DNA of 64,000 nucleotides from Liquidambar formosana (Eukaryota; Streptophyta; Magnoliopsida; Saxifragales; Altingiaceae), in assembly GCA_039720395.1 (NCBI GenBank), contig CM077827.1:8719991-8783990 (forward strand). Reading direction: 5' to 3'. Below the pieces are notes generated by a model. It worked only from the letters and a program-made list of their open reading frames with translations. It was not told the origin of the DNA and did no database searches. Position 1 is the stretch's first letter. Every line of letters starts with the position of its first letter. Of the stretch, positions 33,346-45,404 are shown piece after piece. The position numbers and the translations under genes were made by a program.

Positions 33346-34571
33346 TGATAATAGCTTAAAATTGCATTAATGTTATACTTTTAGTAGGCATTATCACATT
33401 TATTTGGCACTTAATTCTGCATTTTACACATTATACATGAATTCTCTTGATACATGCTCTTATGCTTAAAGTGGTGTATTAATGTGTGTTTTATTTTTGT
33501 AGGAAGCCAATTCCCTATGGTCAAGCATTCTTTATTTATTTGGAAATATATGGAAGCTTTGCAAGGTTGAAGTGCATTAATTTTAGAAGATTTTAGCAAA
33601 GAAATTGGCAACCCCAAAGTTGGAAAGAATATTAAAAAGGAAGTTTGGAGCAGTTACTGTATTTTGGTCATAACTTTTAACTCCGAAGTCCAATTAATGC
33701 GAAATTGGTGTCCCTGGAAAGCTGATTTGAAGCCCTACAATATTGTATTTCACGAATTTTTCGTGATTTCAATGTTTAGTAGGTCAAAAACGGGTTACAA
33801 GTTAGCCCTGCTGGAAAAAATCGGGATTCCTAATTTGTTTCCTAATTTTTCTCCTCTTTCTCTTGGAAACCCTAAGATCACATGGAAAGGAAAAGGTGGC
33901 TGCACCTCTATATATTACTTCTCTTCTTCTCTTCTACAACCACCTCTCTCTTGTTCTTCTTCTTCTACCTCTCTTTAGTTTTCTAGTTTTCAATTATCAT
34001 GAGTAGCTAAACTTTTTGCTAAGGTTAGGAGTGAAGCCACAACAATTATTTGGTATTTGTTTAATGACTCTTTCATGGATTTAATGTAAGGTTTTATAGT
34101 TTTGATTGATTTTGATTATTTTGCAAAGTATTTATTCTGTATAATTCTTTTATTTATCGTTAACTCCGGGTACGGTGAATGCTTAGAATTCCCTGCGAAT
34201 TAAATTACTAGTTTTCTCATGCAATAAATCAATCAACCTTATGAATCCATATTTTTAGAATTGTTTTGAATAAAATTAATTGTTAAATCATCCGACTAGG
34301 ATCATCCTTCGTATGAATCTCAGTTGAGTTATAAAATTGAGTCGTTAGCAAATAACTAATACTTGTTGTGAGTGGACCTCTGAACCTTAGTGCTTTTAAA
34401 TTATTGTTTTCAATTAAACTAATTCTCTGCAACCAAGCAACCAAATTTCTAAAATCTTTTATCAATCTTTTCTGCTAATTATTCCCCTTCCCTGTGGTTC
34501 GACCTCAGACTCATCGAGAATTTATTACTTCGCGACATCCTGCACTTGGGAGCATTATTAAAGTCGCAGCA
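33346..34571 (+). mobile_element. Solo LTR, Ty3-type (Tat/Athila-like)
   Basis: A 1226-bp LTR starting TGATAATAGC and ending GTCGCAGCA, flanked by the perfect 5-bp duplication CTAGT (33341-33345 and 34572-34576). Near the 3' end CCCTGTGGTTCGACCTCAGA and GCACTTGGGAGC resemble plant Tat/Athila LTR ends. The interior and second LTR are absent, as expected after LTR-LTR recombination. The 104-codon frame at 33664-33978 lies within the LTR and is not a gene. Confidence 0.85.
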
Positions 34572-34576
34572 CTAGT

Positions 34577-35007
34577 GATGAAGGATAAGAAGACCACACC
34601 AGTTATCCCAACCGCAAGCTCAACTGCATGAATTTGTTAGGTCCAACCGAGAAGCAGATTTGGGTGGGTTTAAATTTCCAACTAAAAAGCAAATATGGGT
34701 GGGTTTCTTCCTATTGAGGTTTGTTCCTCATTAATGGTGAGCATAAGGGAAAAAGGGGGGAAGGCTACTATGAAGCTTTATAAACCCAACCATGGGTTCC
34801 CACTGCTTGAGAGGAGAGAGAGACGTACCATGGTTAAGAGAAGAGAGAGAAGAGTGATGCTTGAGAAGAGAAAGAAAGGTGGGAATGGGAAGAGTAAAGG
34901 GAGAGACTCACGGCTAACGATAGTGACATCTTCATCGGCGATTGAGGATAAGAGAAAGGTGAGCATAAGGATAGTGACATCTTCAACGACAATCTTGCAG
35001 TGCCAAT
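34577..35007. other. Purine-rich segment, no supported gene
   Basis: Two GGGTGGGTTT phrases near 34660 and 34700 are local duplicates. A 104-codon open frame (34695-35009) is Lys/Arg/Glu-rich because of GA-rich composition. It has no recognised domain. Confidence 0.4.
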
Positions 35008-36385
35008 AGTGTTGGAAATATTGTTAGGAATTTCAATTAAATCAATTATAACACAATAAACATCAACATGAATTTATTCAATAGCAATCAACAATAATAA
35101 TATTACAAGAAATAGAGTTTAGAATAGCTTGTAATTTGGATTAGGGCAAGCTACAAAGCATTATCCTTAGAAAAAATACACCCCCGTCTACACTTGGTTT
35201 GCATGACGTTTCTCTCCCAAAAGACAATGATCATCCGGGTAGCCTTGTGTGCACTGTGCAGCTAAGACTTCTCACAAATCTCGTATCACCCGTATGCTCC
35301 AAATACACAAAATATATCTTACACAAAATATGTATTGAACTCAAAATATATGAGAAATATATGGAAGAACTGTAGAGACCATCAAGCTGTATTTTTCTGA
35401 CACAACTCTCTTCATATCTCTCACCCAATCACATCTCTTCCATTATATATAAAGCATATGAAAAATAGATCTCATCAATTAAAATATTAATACATATCAT
35501 TAACCACATGATAATGGGTTGAGGGTTACTACATATTGTAGTAAGTCTCCAATAATAACATCCCAACGATCACAAAGTGTAAATGACCAAATGGAATATA
35601 GAAAAGTAACATCAAAACATAAATAAAAACCAATAATTAAAATTAAAATTAATTTTAAATCAAATATTTACAACAATCCCACATGATTTTAAAATTAAGA
35701 TAGCAGTGTCTTCAACTGAGGGAGAAACAATCACGAATAATATATATAAGGAGCATTGTTACTGTACAATGGGTATAGGTACCTTTCAGGTTTGAACCTA
35801 CACTTAGTGTTAGCAAGTTTCTGTCTAAAGGAGTTGTAGTGAACTAGTCTTAAACTAGGTCTTTAAACTCAAATTTCTACTTACCACACACAGTACAGGT
35901 AATTCATTCGGTTCTAATCCGATTGGCACTTTGAACGATCATGCTTGCGAATCTCGTATCATGAGTATTTTTAAGGAGTAGCCTATTTTCCCACATTAGT
36001 GACCCCACTAATATATTCACTTAGGTGAGACCTCTAAGGATGATCTGTGATCAACACCCCACAAAATTTTCTGCCTTAGACTCATTTAAGGCTAAGCTCT
36101 TCCTAAACCATCACAATTCTAAACACTATCATCATAGGCATGGGATTAGGGAATACCTCTCAAAATATTTTAAAACTTCATCTAGTCACCCTACAATATG
36201 TTTCTTTTTTACTCATTGAACCCCCTTCATGGGATCTCCAATTATAGAGGTTAGGTGTCCACTGCAATGACTAATTTATAAGCTTCGATTCCATTCCGCT
36301 CAATGATTTTGGATTTAGCTTACGTGTTTATCCTTAGGTAATCACTCAATAAGAGTTATGTCAATTTTATAATGACTCATTATTT
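35008..36385. mobile_element. Retroelement-derived sequence, LTR-like
   Basis: TGTTGGAAATATTG at 35010 is an LTR-like start, and the following 1.3 kb reads as long non-coding retroelement sequence (TCGTATCACCCGTATGCTCC; CACCCCACAAAATTTTCTGCC). I found no second LTR, terminal CA with duplication or coding domain, so class and limits are tentative. Confidence 0.3.
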
Positions 36386-37252
36386 CGGTTTTTTTTTTTT
36401 TTTTTTTTTTTACATGGCTATTAGCCGTATTTTACACACCATCTTGTGTATCAATTTTCAATTTTTACACACTATAATGTACTTCACATAATAACATTAG
36501 TAGCAATTATAAATACATACTTTGCCCATGAAATGTTGTTATATAGTTCACACATTCATCAACCAACTCTAAACAATATAAGTGTGACAATATATAAATC
36601 AAATACTTCTAACAATGTCAAATTTTGTCACTTTATTATTTTTACATTTACAATTGTTCTTTAAAAATATAGTCATAAATTAAAATGACATTATATCCAT
36701 ATAAATTACATACATGTTAACTATGTAAACTTTAAAACGTTACAAAATCCACATTATAGACAATTACACAATTTCCCATCAAAAAATTGCAACTACCACA
36801 TAAAAAATAATTCATATTACCGCAATGAACATTGTTCTGTTATAAAGCCCCACATTGAAGTAATTTTTATAAATTCCGTGCACAATTAATATGGTTCAAT
36901 ACAAAACCCCACATGATAATTATTATAATTTAATTTTGTGGAATATATATGCCAACATGCTATCAGATTCATTATACAAACTTATGTTGAAAGAGCATAT
37001 AAATTTATAATTCAATTATGTTTTTAAATAATAAATAATAAGACAACACATTCATCTAACTTCCAATTCAAACATAGAATGTACACAGATGTTGTACATG
37101 GGATCCAACAAAATACCAAGCAATACTTGAATGATGAGACCCAGCTATAACAAGAAGTTCTGTCGAGGAAAGCAACTTTCTAAGCATTTCAAGATAAATG
37201 ACATTATCAAACCATCAATTCATTCTTATTCTATGGTAACATATGTAAATGT
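36386..37252. other. Very AT-rich, no gene
   Basis: Begins with a T-run (36391-36411) next to GGCTATTAGCCGTA, then continues as AT-rich spacer with nothing recognisable. Confidence 0.5.
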
Positions 37253-37574
37253 CACTACTACATGCAATAATCCAAATAAATCACAATGAAAAACTGTGAT
37301 CTATTACTTTTTATCACAGTTTTTAACCGTGATCTATTAAAGTGTGATCTAAAGTACCAATATTTTATCACAGTTTTCAACCGTGATCTTTTTAAACTAA
37401 AGATTACAGTTTTTTTTAAAAAGTGTGATCTTTTTTACAGTTTTGATCACGGTTTTTTGCAAAAAATGTGATCTTTTCTTGGAAAAGATCATGGTAAAAA
37501 AACTGTGATCTATTCTCTTTTATTTATTTATTTTTAAAATAAATTTTCATTCGAGAAAATATGTTGCTACTGGT
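37253..37574. mobile_element. CACTA-like MITE or terminal fragment
   Basis: The left end CACTACTACATGCAA and right end TGTTGCTACTGGTG are an imperfect CACTA-type pair. The interior is packed with AACCGTGATCT / ACTGTGATCT motifs in both orientations, as in CACTA subterminal repeats. No target duplication was seen. Confidence 0.45.
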
Positions 37575-38349
37575 GGGCGAGGAACTTTTTGTTATTCTTA
37601 AAATCACATTATAATTACTGAATTCATCATTCAAGCACATTTCAAACATTGTAAATCAAAATGGAAAAGAGAAAAGCAAGAACAAAATTAAGAATGAAAA
37701 AACAAACAATTTCAAGTCTAAGTGCTATAAATGATATTAATTCAAATTCTAATTGAATAAAAATTTGACATTCAAAAATATAATCAATTACCATTCTGTT
37801 ACAATTTTATACAATTAATCATATTCTAGTTCCAACTCAAAAAGTTGCCCCATTGAACTTCAAAAGTGCAATTCATGCATCCATCACGAACTACGAGGTT
37901 GTCACCTACAAAAATGAACAAAACATTATATCAAAGTCACATCTTGACATCTAAAGATAAAGTATTTTCAATCTTTAAAAGTTTTCATAAGATGGTCCAA
38001 TTTCAATTTAAGAAATGAAATAACAAAGATATTTATGGTTCCTATTCATTACAACGTGAAAAGTTGGATAGTGGGTAGTTACAGTACTACTTTATTGCCA
38101 GGTAATATCCATGCATGTAATGTCAAATAATCAAATATTATTACTGCCTATTTTTTAACATTAGAAAGATTGTAATATATATATATATATATATGACTAC
38201 CAGTCTACAAGTTCTCATAATTTCTTACCTCGATCAATTCAAAATCAATTCCTCGCAAATTTTATATATCGAAAGTTTTGAAATTTTTTAAATTCATTTT
38301 TTTTTTCTTTACAAAGACAATTTAATTTGGGGAGAATTTTATAAGGACT
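37575..38349. other. No gene seen
   Basis: AT-rich spacer with a TA microsatellite near 38175-38192. DUF247-locus similarity (to 18241 onward) starts abruptly at about 38352. Confidence 0.5.
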
Positions 38350-38449
38350 AAAATTCTCTTGAAGTGAAGATAACACAAATAAGATCACTACATACTCTGT
38401 GTAAGTTAATGTTCAAGATAAACTTGATTGGTAGTTCCAAGAGGGATTA

Positions 38450-40687
38450 TGATGTAGCAGAAAGCACATGAAAGAAAAAGGGCACTGCCTTCTTCTTAGA
38501 AAAATGCTCAAATTCACGAGCAATAGAATAAAGTAACACACTCGAATCCACGAGCAAAAGAGTAAAAACTTAGTAAAGAAATTCTCATTGATCAAAGTTC
38601 TATTCTTGCCCATAGGGCTACAAGCCTATTTATAAAGAACTAAAGCTATGAAATAAAAATCCTAGCTTTACTAGAACAACTTAAACCAATTAGGAAAAGG
38701 AAATAGCAAATTATACTAAATCTAGGAAAACATGAAAATAGGAAAGGAATAAGAAAAATAAGCAAATTAAGCAAATCTAGTTATGAACTTAACTAGATTT
38801 GGCCTTCTCGGGTGTGATTTTTTCTCAAAATCTAGTTATGATGCTAACTAGATTTGGCTCATGCTAACTAGATTTGCCTAGCCTCAAAGAGAACTTTTGA
38901 TGATCCAGCATTGGCCAACCACGAAGGCGACTAGTTGGGATGATTTGTCCGACATCAGTCCCCTCCACTTGAAAACAACTTGCCCTCAAGTTCGTTGTAT
39001 GTGCTTGAAGTTTTCCGTCCCAAACAAAAAGATACTTCGAGTTCTTGATCAATTGCTTCATCTTCCTTCGAAATTTATGCTCTAAAATATTTTTTACTCA
39101 AACCATTATCTTTGTAGCCTTCAATTGATTAATGAGTTCAATTAAACAAGGATTGATAACAAAATTAAATTTCTCGACCCCAATAAAATTAATGTTTTGC
39201 AACCTGTAAATATTGAGAAGATCAATTGATAAAGTATCAACTAGATGTTGTGATTGGATCTCTACCGAAATTTTGATGAGTTCTTTCTTTGATGAAATTT
39301 CACAATCATGGTCTCCCCAAAGCTTCATGCTAAAAAATTACTTCCTTTAGATCTTCAAACTTCTCACAATTTTCTTCCAATGGTGGTTGTACCTCATTAG
39401 GAATGACAACTACCTCTGTCTCTTAGGCTTCCACCACAATACTCTCAACCACATCTTTAACATCAATTATGGACTCATCCTCTTCTTCAATAACCAAGTT
39501 AGTTTCTGGTTTTGGGTCTTCAAAATTTTTATGAACCTCTTGTTTTAGTGGTTGATTATAAAACTCCATGATATAATCTCTCACACAATAATTACTACGC
39601 CCATAATCTTGATCTATATCGAATTCTTTATAATCATAAAATGAAAATTTAGATACTATCATTCTTCTCATTCTAGGCCATGAGCGAATATAAGATTTAC
39701 CTTGTTGAGTTCTCAAAAATTGCAATTGATCCCACCACTTTGCAGCACAAAGTCTAAGCTTGAATGTTATAGCTTTTACCTTTTCCTCATCCAAGATCTT
39801 CACAAAGTCAAAAAATATCTCCAAATTAAATAACCAATAATAATTTTTGTTCGAAGATCCATTAATGAAATTAGGAATATCTCTAAATTCTTTAAATTTC
39901 CGATGATTAGGAACGCGTCTACCAATAGGATGATCGGGAGCCCCATCGTCGGCACAAACCTTATTGTCCTCACGTAGTACGTAGCTTATTAGTCTTCATC
40001 GTTAACCTAGCAAGAGTTGCTTGTATTTCCCGCAATGCTTGCTTGGTGTCGCGTTGAATCCTTGAAATTTTGGCCCTAGTAAGAGCCTCTTCTCCATATA
40101 CGTCGTCGTCAAAGAAGTTGCCACCATAGCGTGCAATTGCCATCTAACCAGGATGAAACCTCTTTTGATACCAATTGACATAGCGGAAAGCATATGAAAG
40201 AAAAAGGGCACCGCATTTTTCTTAGAGAAATACTCGAATCCACACGTAATAAAGTAACACACTCGTATCTACGAACAAAAGAGTAAAAACTTAGTGAAGA
40301 AATTCTTATTGATCGATCAAAGTTCTATTTTTGCCCATAACAAGCCTATTTATAAAGAACTAAAGCTATGAAATAGAAATCCTAGTTCTACTAGAACAAC
40401 TTAAACTAACTAGGAAAAGGAAATAACAAATTATATTAAACCTAGGAAAACATGAAAATAGGAAAAGAATAAGCAAAAAATCAAATTAAGCAAATCTAAC
40501 TAGATTTGGCCTTCACGGGTGCGACTTTTTTTTATGATCTAACCTGTGGGCGACTTTTTCTCAAAATCTAATTATGATGCTAACTAGATTTGGCTCATGC
40601 TAACTAGAATTGCCTAGCCAGAACTTTTGATGATCCAACAATGGCCAACTGCGAGGGCGACTAGTCAGGGTGATTTGTCCTACATCA
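38450..40687 (-). mobile_element. Gag-only LTR retrotransposon, complete ends
   Basis: A 2238-bp minus-strand element flanked by the 5-bp duplication GATTA (38445-38449, 40688-40692). LTRs at 38450-38957 (3') and 40176-40687 (5') start TGATGTMGGAC and end TATGTCA or CTACATCA as read. On the minus strand TTGGTATCAAAAG directly after the 5' LTR fits an initiator tRNA-Met primer site, and CAAGTGGAGGGGAC is the polypurine tract before the 3' LTR. Only a gag region lies between, without protease, reverse transcriptase or integrase, so it is non-autonomous. It interrupts the DUF247 copy 3 locus: copy 1 has the uninterrupted GGGATTAAGAA at about 18330. Confidence 0.92.
39423..40143 (-). pseudogene. 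Retrotransposon gag, frameshifted
   Basis: The frame starts at 40143 with MAIARYGGNFFDDDVYGEEA and meets a TGA near 39976. The adjacent frame (ADDGAPDHPIGRRVPN...) then continues without interruption into the 133-codon frame ending at 39423. The latter has KAITFKLRLCAAKWWDQLQ and SWPRMRRMIVSKF, the signature of the plant retrotransposon gag family (Retrotrans_gag, Ty3-type). No zinc knuckle is present. Gag would form the particle that packages element RNA; this copy cannot make an intact one without a frameshift. Confidence 0.75.
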
Positions 40688-40940
40688 GATTAAGAATTCA
40701 AATTCAAAATCTTTCACTTCTTGAAGCTTAAATCTCAATTACTACCGGTCCACCTCTTGAGCTTCAACATATGTTCGTTATTTTTATTTGATTTTTCAAA
40801 ATTACCTAAATAGGCGTTGTGATCCGTCTCCTAGCCTACTTCATGTGATCTGACAATAATAAATTTACTAAAATATTTCTATGTCAAAATTGCATGAAAT
40901 TTTTGGAACAAATAATTTTTCTTCTTTAGTCTAGTTTTGA

Positions 40941-40982
<42 letters not shown>

Positions 40983-41271
40983 TACGATTCAGATTTTTCG
41001 GGCGGTGAAATGCTATACACAGCATCTTATCTGTAGCACCAAAATAACAACACCTCATGTGAAATTATGTGTATGAACCAAAACTCCCTCAATTTATTAA
41101 CAGATCTAGATCTTGTTTACTGATGTGGGTTGGTGTTATACGAAAAGTGCTTCGTATATATAGCACCGCCCATTGCAATGTTATATAGGTATTTTGCAAT
41201 TGAGTAACAAATATTAATTGGGATGCTGAAAGACAAAAGCAAAGAATTTATGGCCATAACCCTCGAGTTAC

Positions 41272-41778
41272 CTTGTGGTACAATTGTAGGAGCTCCACAA
41301 TGAAGCAAGTGTCAAGTACCATCATCTGCACAAACTTTTCGCTGCTCAAAGCATCAAATTTCTCCGAGTAGCATTCTGGTTCTCGTCTCCAATTCCTTCA
41401 TTTCTCTTTCAAGGCCATCCAACGTCACTTTTTCACTCGCCAATTCTTCATTGAACTGCCAACAGTGTTGGTTTTTTGAGTGATGGGGTCCAAGATGCCA
41501 TAGAGAAACCATAATTTGTGTGCTTCCATGGCTTACAACTTTGGATTGTTACGATGAAATGGGCCTATGGAGCCAAGCTCTGGGATGAAGTTATCTTCAT
41601 CAATTTTGCGCATGCCTGGGGGAACTCGGGATATACTACATCTTTCACTTTCGCCAGGGTTGTGAAGATGCTCTTCCCGTAGATGATTGCGTATGTCAAT
41701 GACCCATTGCGGTGGTGATGGTGTTGGTGCGTGGGTCGAGCTTGATCCTTCCTTATGATTTTCAGTGATAGGTTCCAT
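41272..41778 (-). pseudogene. DUF247 (UPF0481) pseudogene, copy 3 (exon 1 only)
   Basis: Exon 1 equivalent starting at 41778. It keeps SERCSISRVPPGMRKIDEDN and SIGPFHRNNPKL, but the Gln codon after PKL is TAA (C-to-T on the minus strand), ending the frame after 81 codons. Later small indels and a TGA further disrupt it, though VQMMVLDTCFIVELLQLYHK and an intact donor (CACAAG|GTAAC) are still readable. Intron sequence similar to copy 1 continues to 40688 and resumes at 38444 beyond the LTR element, then stops at about 38352. No exon 2 exists in the window. It is a truncated duplicate, more similar upstream to copy 1. Confidence 0.85.
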
Positions 41779-42251
41779 TAATTTTCCTGAGAAAGATCAG
41801 CTAAGCTATATTTAGATTTAAATGCAAAGACAGAAAAACCTCCCCTGAATTATATGATTTCAACATTGAGGATCGGATTTCACTCATAAACACCAATTTC
41901 CTTCTCTAATACTCCATGTAAAAACTCTAAACCCCAACCAGATGGAGGTAGGACACAGAAAACAATAAGGTAAACAGTAATAATAACATGAAGTTAGAAG
42001 ATCGAGCATACCAGATATGCGAAGAGCTTCTCCCACAATTCTAACCAATCTCATAAGCCTGTTTATGAAGCATTGGAAATGGTCATTATATATTCGTAAC
42101 TTCCATTGCGATAATGTATATTTCATGTTTAAAAAATGTAGCCTTAAAAACCAAGTCTTCTTCTTTTTTGGAAAAATCTACGAAGACCGATATCAAGCAT
42201 TATATTTTAGACTGCTATTTCACGCGTGTTTATCACCCTCATTCTGCGTTC
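41779..42251 (-). repeat. DUF247 copy 3 upstream region
   Basis: Matches 20053-20500 upstream of copy 1 until about 42205, where similarity ends shortly before a Mutator-like element. No separate gene. Confidence 0.7.
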
Positions 42252-43494
42252 GGATTCAGTGCTGAGGTAGCGTAAGATTGCGACACGTTGACAATGGCTG
42301 GTAATGGAGATCTCAGCATCAAAATAACCCCAAAAACGCCCGTTTCAGCCATTTGTTAAATGACGTCAACACCGTGAAGGAGAAAACGCCTGTTTAGATC
42401 AAAACAATGTCGTCTTGCAGCTGAATCAAAACATCTGTTCGTTGTCACTGATGAAATCGATGGAGAAGCAAACCCAGATCGTCGGAGAAGGAAGTGAAGC
42501 CGCCTTTCGGTTGCACACTTGCACATCACTGATCTCTCTCCATTGAACGGTTGCCACCGGCAAGATCGATAGTGTGAATTTCTGGAAGAGCTAATCATTT
42601 CATTAACTCGTAATAATATATACAAGTACAAAGGAGATACATCCCATTATTGACAGGATTCTACATGCGATAGGATAATGAGAATAAAAATAAATAAAAT
42701 GAAATGTCAACATATGTACAGTAAAGTGATATCCAAGAAGGTGGGCAATCTGATCTTCTCTAGAACTTTTGAGGGTAGGAGCATCCCATCTATAAACCTT
42801 GTGTGCGGACACATCTCTGGAGTTTGGGCGAACCAAATTTTGAGTGGATGCAATTTTGAGCATATTTCCTAATAGACAGAGAGAGCTGATTAGATTTGCA
42901 AACGGTGAGTTTTTTAGATTTGTAAATGGGAGCGAATTACATCGATAGGTATTAAATATATATATATATATAAATTTGCAGCAGCCATTATACAAAGACA
43001 TTATATATATGAGTAAATGGGAGATTCAGACCTGAAAAAATGGAGGTCCGATAATCGGACACGACGGTGAGCGGCCCTGTGTAGCAGACCGCAGATCTGG
43101 GTTTGCTTCTCCTATGTTGCAGATCTCGAGCTTCAAACCTTCTCCGACGATATTGATGGCAGCGAGCAGCCAGCAGCAGCAGAGAGAGAAATGGCACCCA
43201 ACAACCTTCTCCTGTAAGAGAGAAAGCAAATCAAGCGGGAAAGGGAGAGATTGGAACCCAGCAAATGCCATCTGACACTGCGATCCAAATCTAATCTTGC
43301 GAAACGTTGTCGTTTGGGGTTGATTTGGGAGGCGTTTAGGCTGGACGGCGTTAAGCCATCAAATGTGGTATCGAAACGACGTGGTTGGTGGGTTGTTTTA
43401 ATGCTGAACCCTCCATTACCTGGCATTGTCGACATGTCACAATCTGATGCTACCTTGGCATGGTGTCGAGATTCAACACCTCGGCACTAAATCC
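42252..43494. mobile_element. Mutator-like element with diverged TIRs
   Basis: A 1243-bp segment whose ends form an inverted repeat: GGATTCAGTGCTGAGG at the left and CCTCGGCACTAAATCC at the right. The similarity continues inward for about 100-150 bp (GACAATGGCTGGTAATGGAG against the complement of CTCCATTACCTGGCATTGTC). No 9-bp duplication is visible. The short overlapping open frames at 42356-43490 lie in terminal sequence and are not called. The element lies about 20 bp from the Pack-MULE. Confidence 0.6.
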
Positions 43495-43513
43495 AGACTC
43501 CTTTGAGAGTCAC

Positions 43514-44045
43514 GGACCAGGATTTGCTCAAGTTGGCATATAAAACTGGACGCTCAATTTAGTGTTGGATGGTGGACATGTGGCAGATGGGAAAATGGAT
43601 GGATGGGATGAGCAAGCCTTGGTAAGGAGTGGAGAAGCTAACGCCGTTAGCTGGGATGGAAATCAAAAAGAGAAAACGGCACCGTTTGGTAAGGTTTTGC
43701 AAACACAAAACGAAATGGGAGGGTGTAGATCTGGGTTTCCCCCCTTTGAAAATTGCACTCTCCTCCTCCTCCTCCTCCTCCTCTCTCTCTCTCTCTCTCC
43801 CCATTATCGCATCTTCCACTCTCTCCTCGTGGTGAAGCAAGAAAATCAGGTCTGGTTTGGCGAAGTTCGCGACGGCAGTGGTGAGGCAAAAAAACCAGAT
43901 CTGGTTTGGCGAAGCTTGCGACGGCAGTTGTGAAGCAATAAACACCAGATCTGGTTTGGTGAAGCTCGCGACGGAAGTGGTAAAGCCCTTCCCCCCGCCG
44001 ATGGCAACCTCCTTCCCCCCGACGGCAGTGGTGAGTTAGGGTTTT

Positions 44046-44085
<40 letters not shown>

Positions 44086-44346
44086 GCTGCCAGTTGGGGA
44101 TATGCTTGTGGTCTGCGTTTTTTTAACTTTTTGAGCATAAATATTGTGTTAATGGCCCATAGCTTATTTTTGTTATTGCCAGTATTCTGATCTGTTTGTG
44201 TGTTTGAATTTTTGCGTTATTATTATTATTATTTTTTTTGCTGCCAGTTGCAATTAGATTTATTTAAATCCACATATTCAGTCAATACAGGCATCTGATG
44301 CACTTCTTTGACTACAACTAATTTGTTTCTGTTGATTTGGTAAAAT
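43514..44346 (+). repeat. Pack-MULE left TIR
   Basis: Inverted partner of 47557-48439. It contains a three-unit subterminal repeat of about 62 bp (43848-44000) and a T-run at 44049-44084. Confidence 0.9.
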
Positions 44347-44348
44347 AT

Positions 44349-44543
44349 TTACACTCTCATGTCAAATCCACTACCCAGGATACCATCTAGAAAGTGAATC
44401 GATACCGAATCACCCGGATTGCTAAACAAACCCCGGACTAATACATTCCAAGTGGCCACATTAGGAGAGATCCCTTCCTTCAACATCTTATGAAGATAAA
44501 CAATTGCCTCTTCAACACCAGTCCATTTAAAGACAAAACACAA
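44349..44543 (-). pseudogene. Captured PPR protein fragment
   Basis: A minus-strand frame of 64 codons ending in TAA contains EEAIVYLHKMLKEGISPNV and ATWNVLVRGLFS. This is one pentatricopeptide repeat (the xxAxxxxxxMxxxGxxPNxxTxxxLxxGL pattern) plus a C-terminal tail. PPR proteins bind organellar RNA through many such repeats; a single one cannot be a functional protein. The stop lies three bases inside the inner edge of the left TIR. The 5' side breaks into T-rich non-coding sequence at about 44535-44560. It therefore looks like the 3' end of a PPR gene captured by the MULE. The donor gene is not in this window. Confidence 0.8.
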
Positions 44544-44559
44544 AAAAAAGAAATAAAAT

Positions 44560-45404
44560 TGGTATTGTAAATTGATGTGCCGTGTGAGGTGGCTTTCTTT
44601 ATCATAGGGTGAAGAACTTTGGTCCGATTAGAGAATCAAACCATTAAAGTCATGGGAGAACAAATTAATTGTTATTGTAAATTGAGTGAAGTTATACTCC
44701 CTATTATTCAAATCCTCTTATATCTAAATAACATGGAAGGTCTGCTAATTAATTAAAAAATTTATAACATTTATATTTATAGTGGATTGATGCATGTGAT
44801 GATTTCCACTTTATTTGAACAAGTAAATTAGGACGTTTGAACATTTTTCTTATAAATTATATTAAGTGGGGCATGTAATGTTTCTCTCTTAATCTTTCTC
44901 TCTGGAATGCAACAACATTTTTTATGGTTTGGCATGGGATGTTTATATTCAACATTTTTTATATTCAACATTTTTCTTATTTGGCTTGGGATTTTAAATT
45001 TGAATGGTTCCTAGAAATTGACTTCTAGCATTGGAGAAAAATCCATGACTTCTAGCATTCCAATTAAAGGTATGGAGAAAAATCCAATCTCTATTACTTG
45101 AGTGGTCATGATTTTGATGTCATTTATTTAGTAATGGCATCTCCCTACAATGGAGTGTAGTTTAATTTTACAGGACATTTAAATGATTCTAACTAATTAC
45201 ATGAACTTTATATATATTCTATTTTTTTTTTCTTCAATTTTTGTTGTTTTACGTCGTAACATTTTTGTTTTTGGTTTTTTTCTTACTTCATTATACAGCT
45301 TTCGAATACTAGAATGACTCAGTTCTTGTGGTGGATAAATGAGGTTACTATCATTGCAACACAAGCAAGTATTGATGATTCAACTTGGTCAAGGCTCAAA
45401 TAAC
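44560..45404. other. Pack-MULE interior, unassigned
   Basis: AT-rich sequence without a recognisable frame. Part may be further captured host DNA, but I cannot name a source. Confidence 0.4.

Noticed and set aside
34695..35009. 104-codon Lys/Arg-rich frame
   Set aside because: GA-rich composition explains it; no domain, splice or start context supports it.
37286..37471. Frame MKNCDLLLFITVFNRDL with internal repeats
   Set aside because: It is a translation of CACTA-like subterminal GTGATCT repeats.
40002..40262. 86-codon minus frame at the LTR/gag junction
   Set aside because: It crosses the 5' LTR end and primer-binding site in a different frame from gag.
43559..44138. Overlapping frames mirrored at 47792-48373
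   Set aside because: They are translations of the Pack-MULE terminal inverted repeats, with Ser/Leu or Arg/Glu runs from the CT/GA microsatellite.
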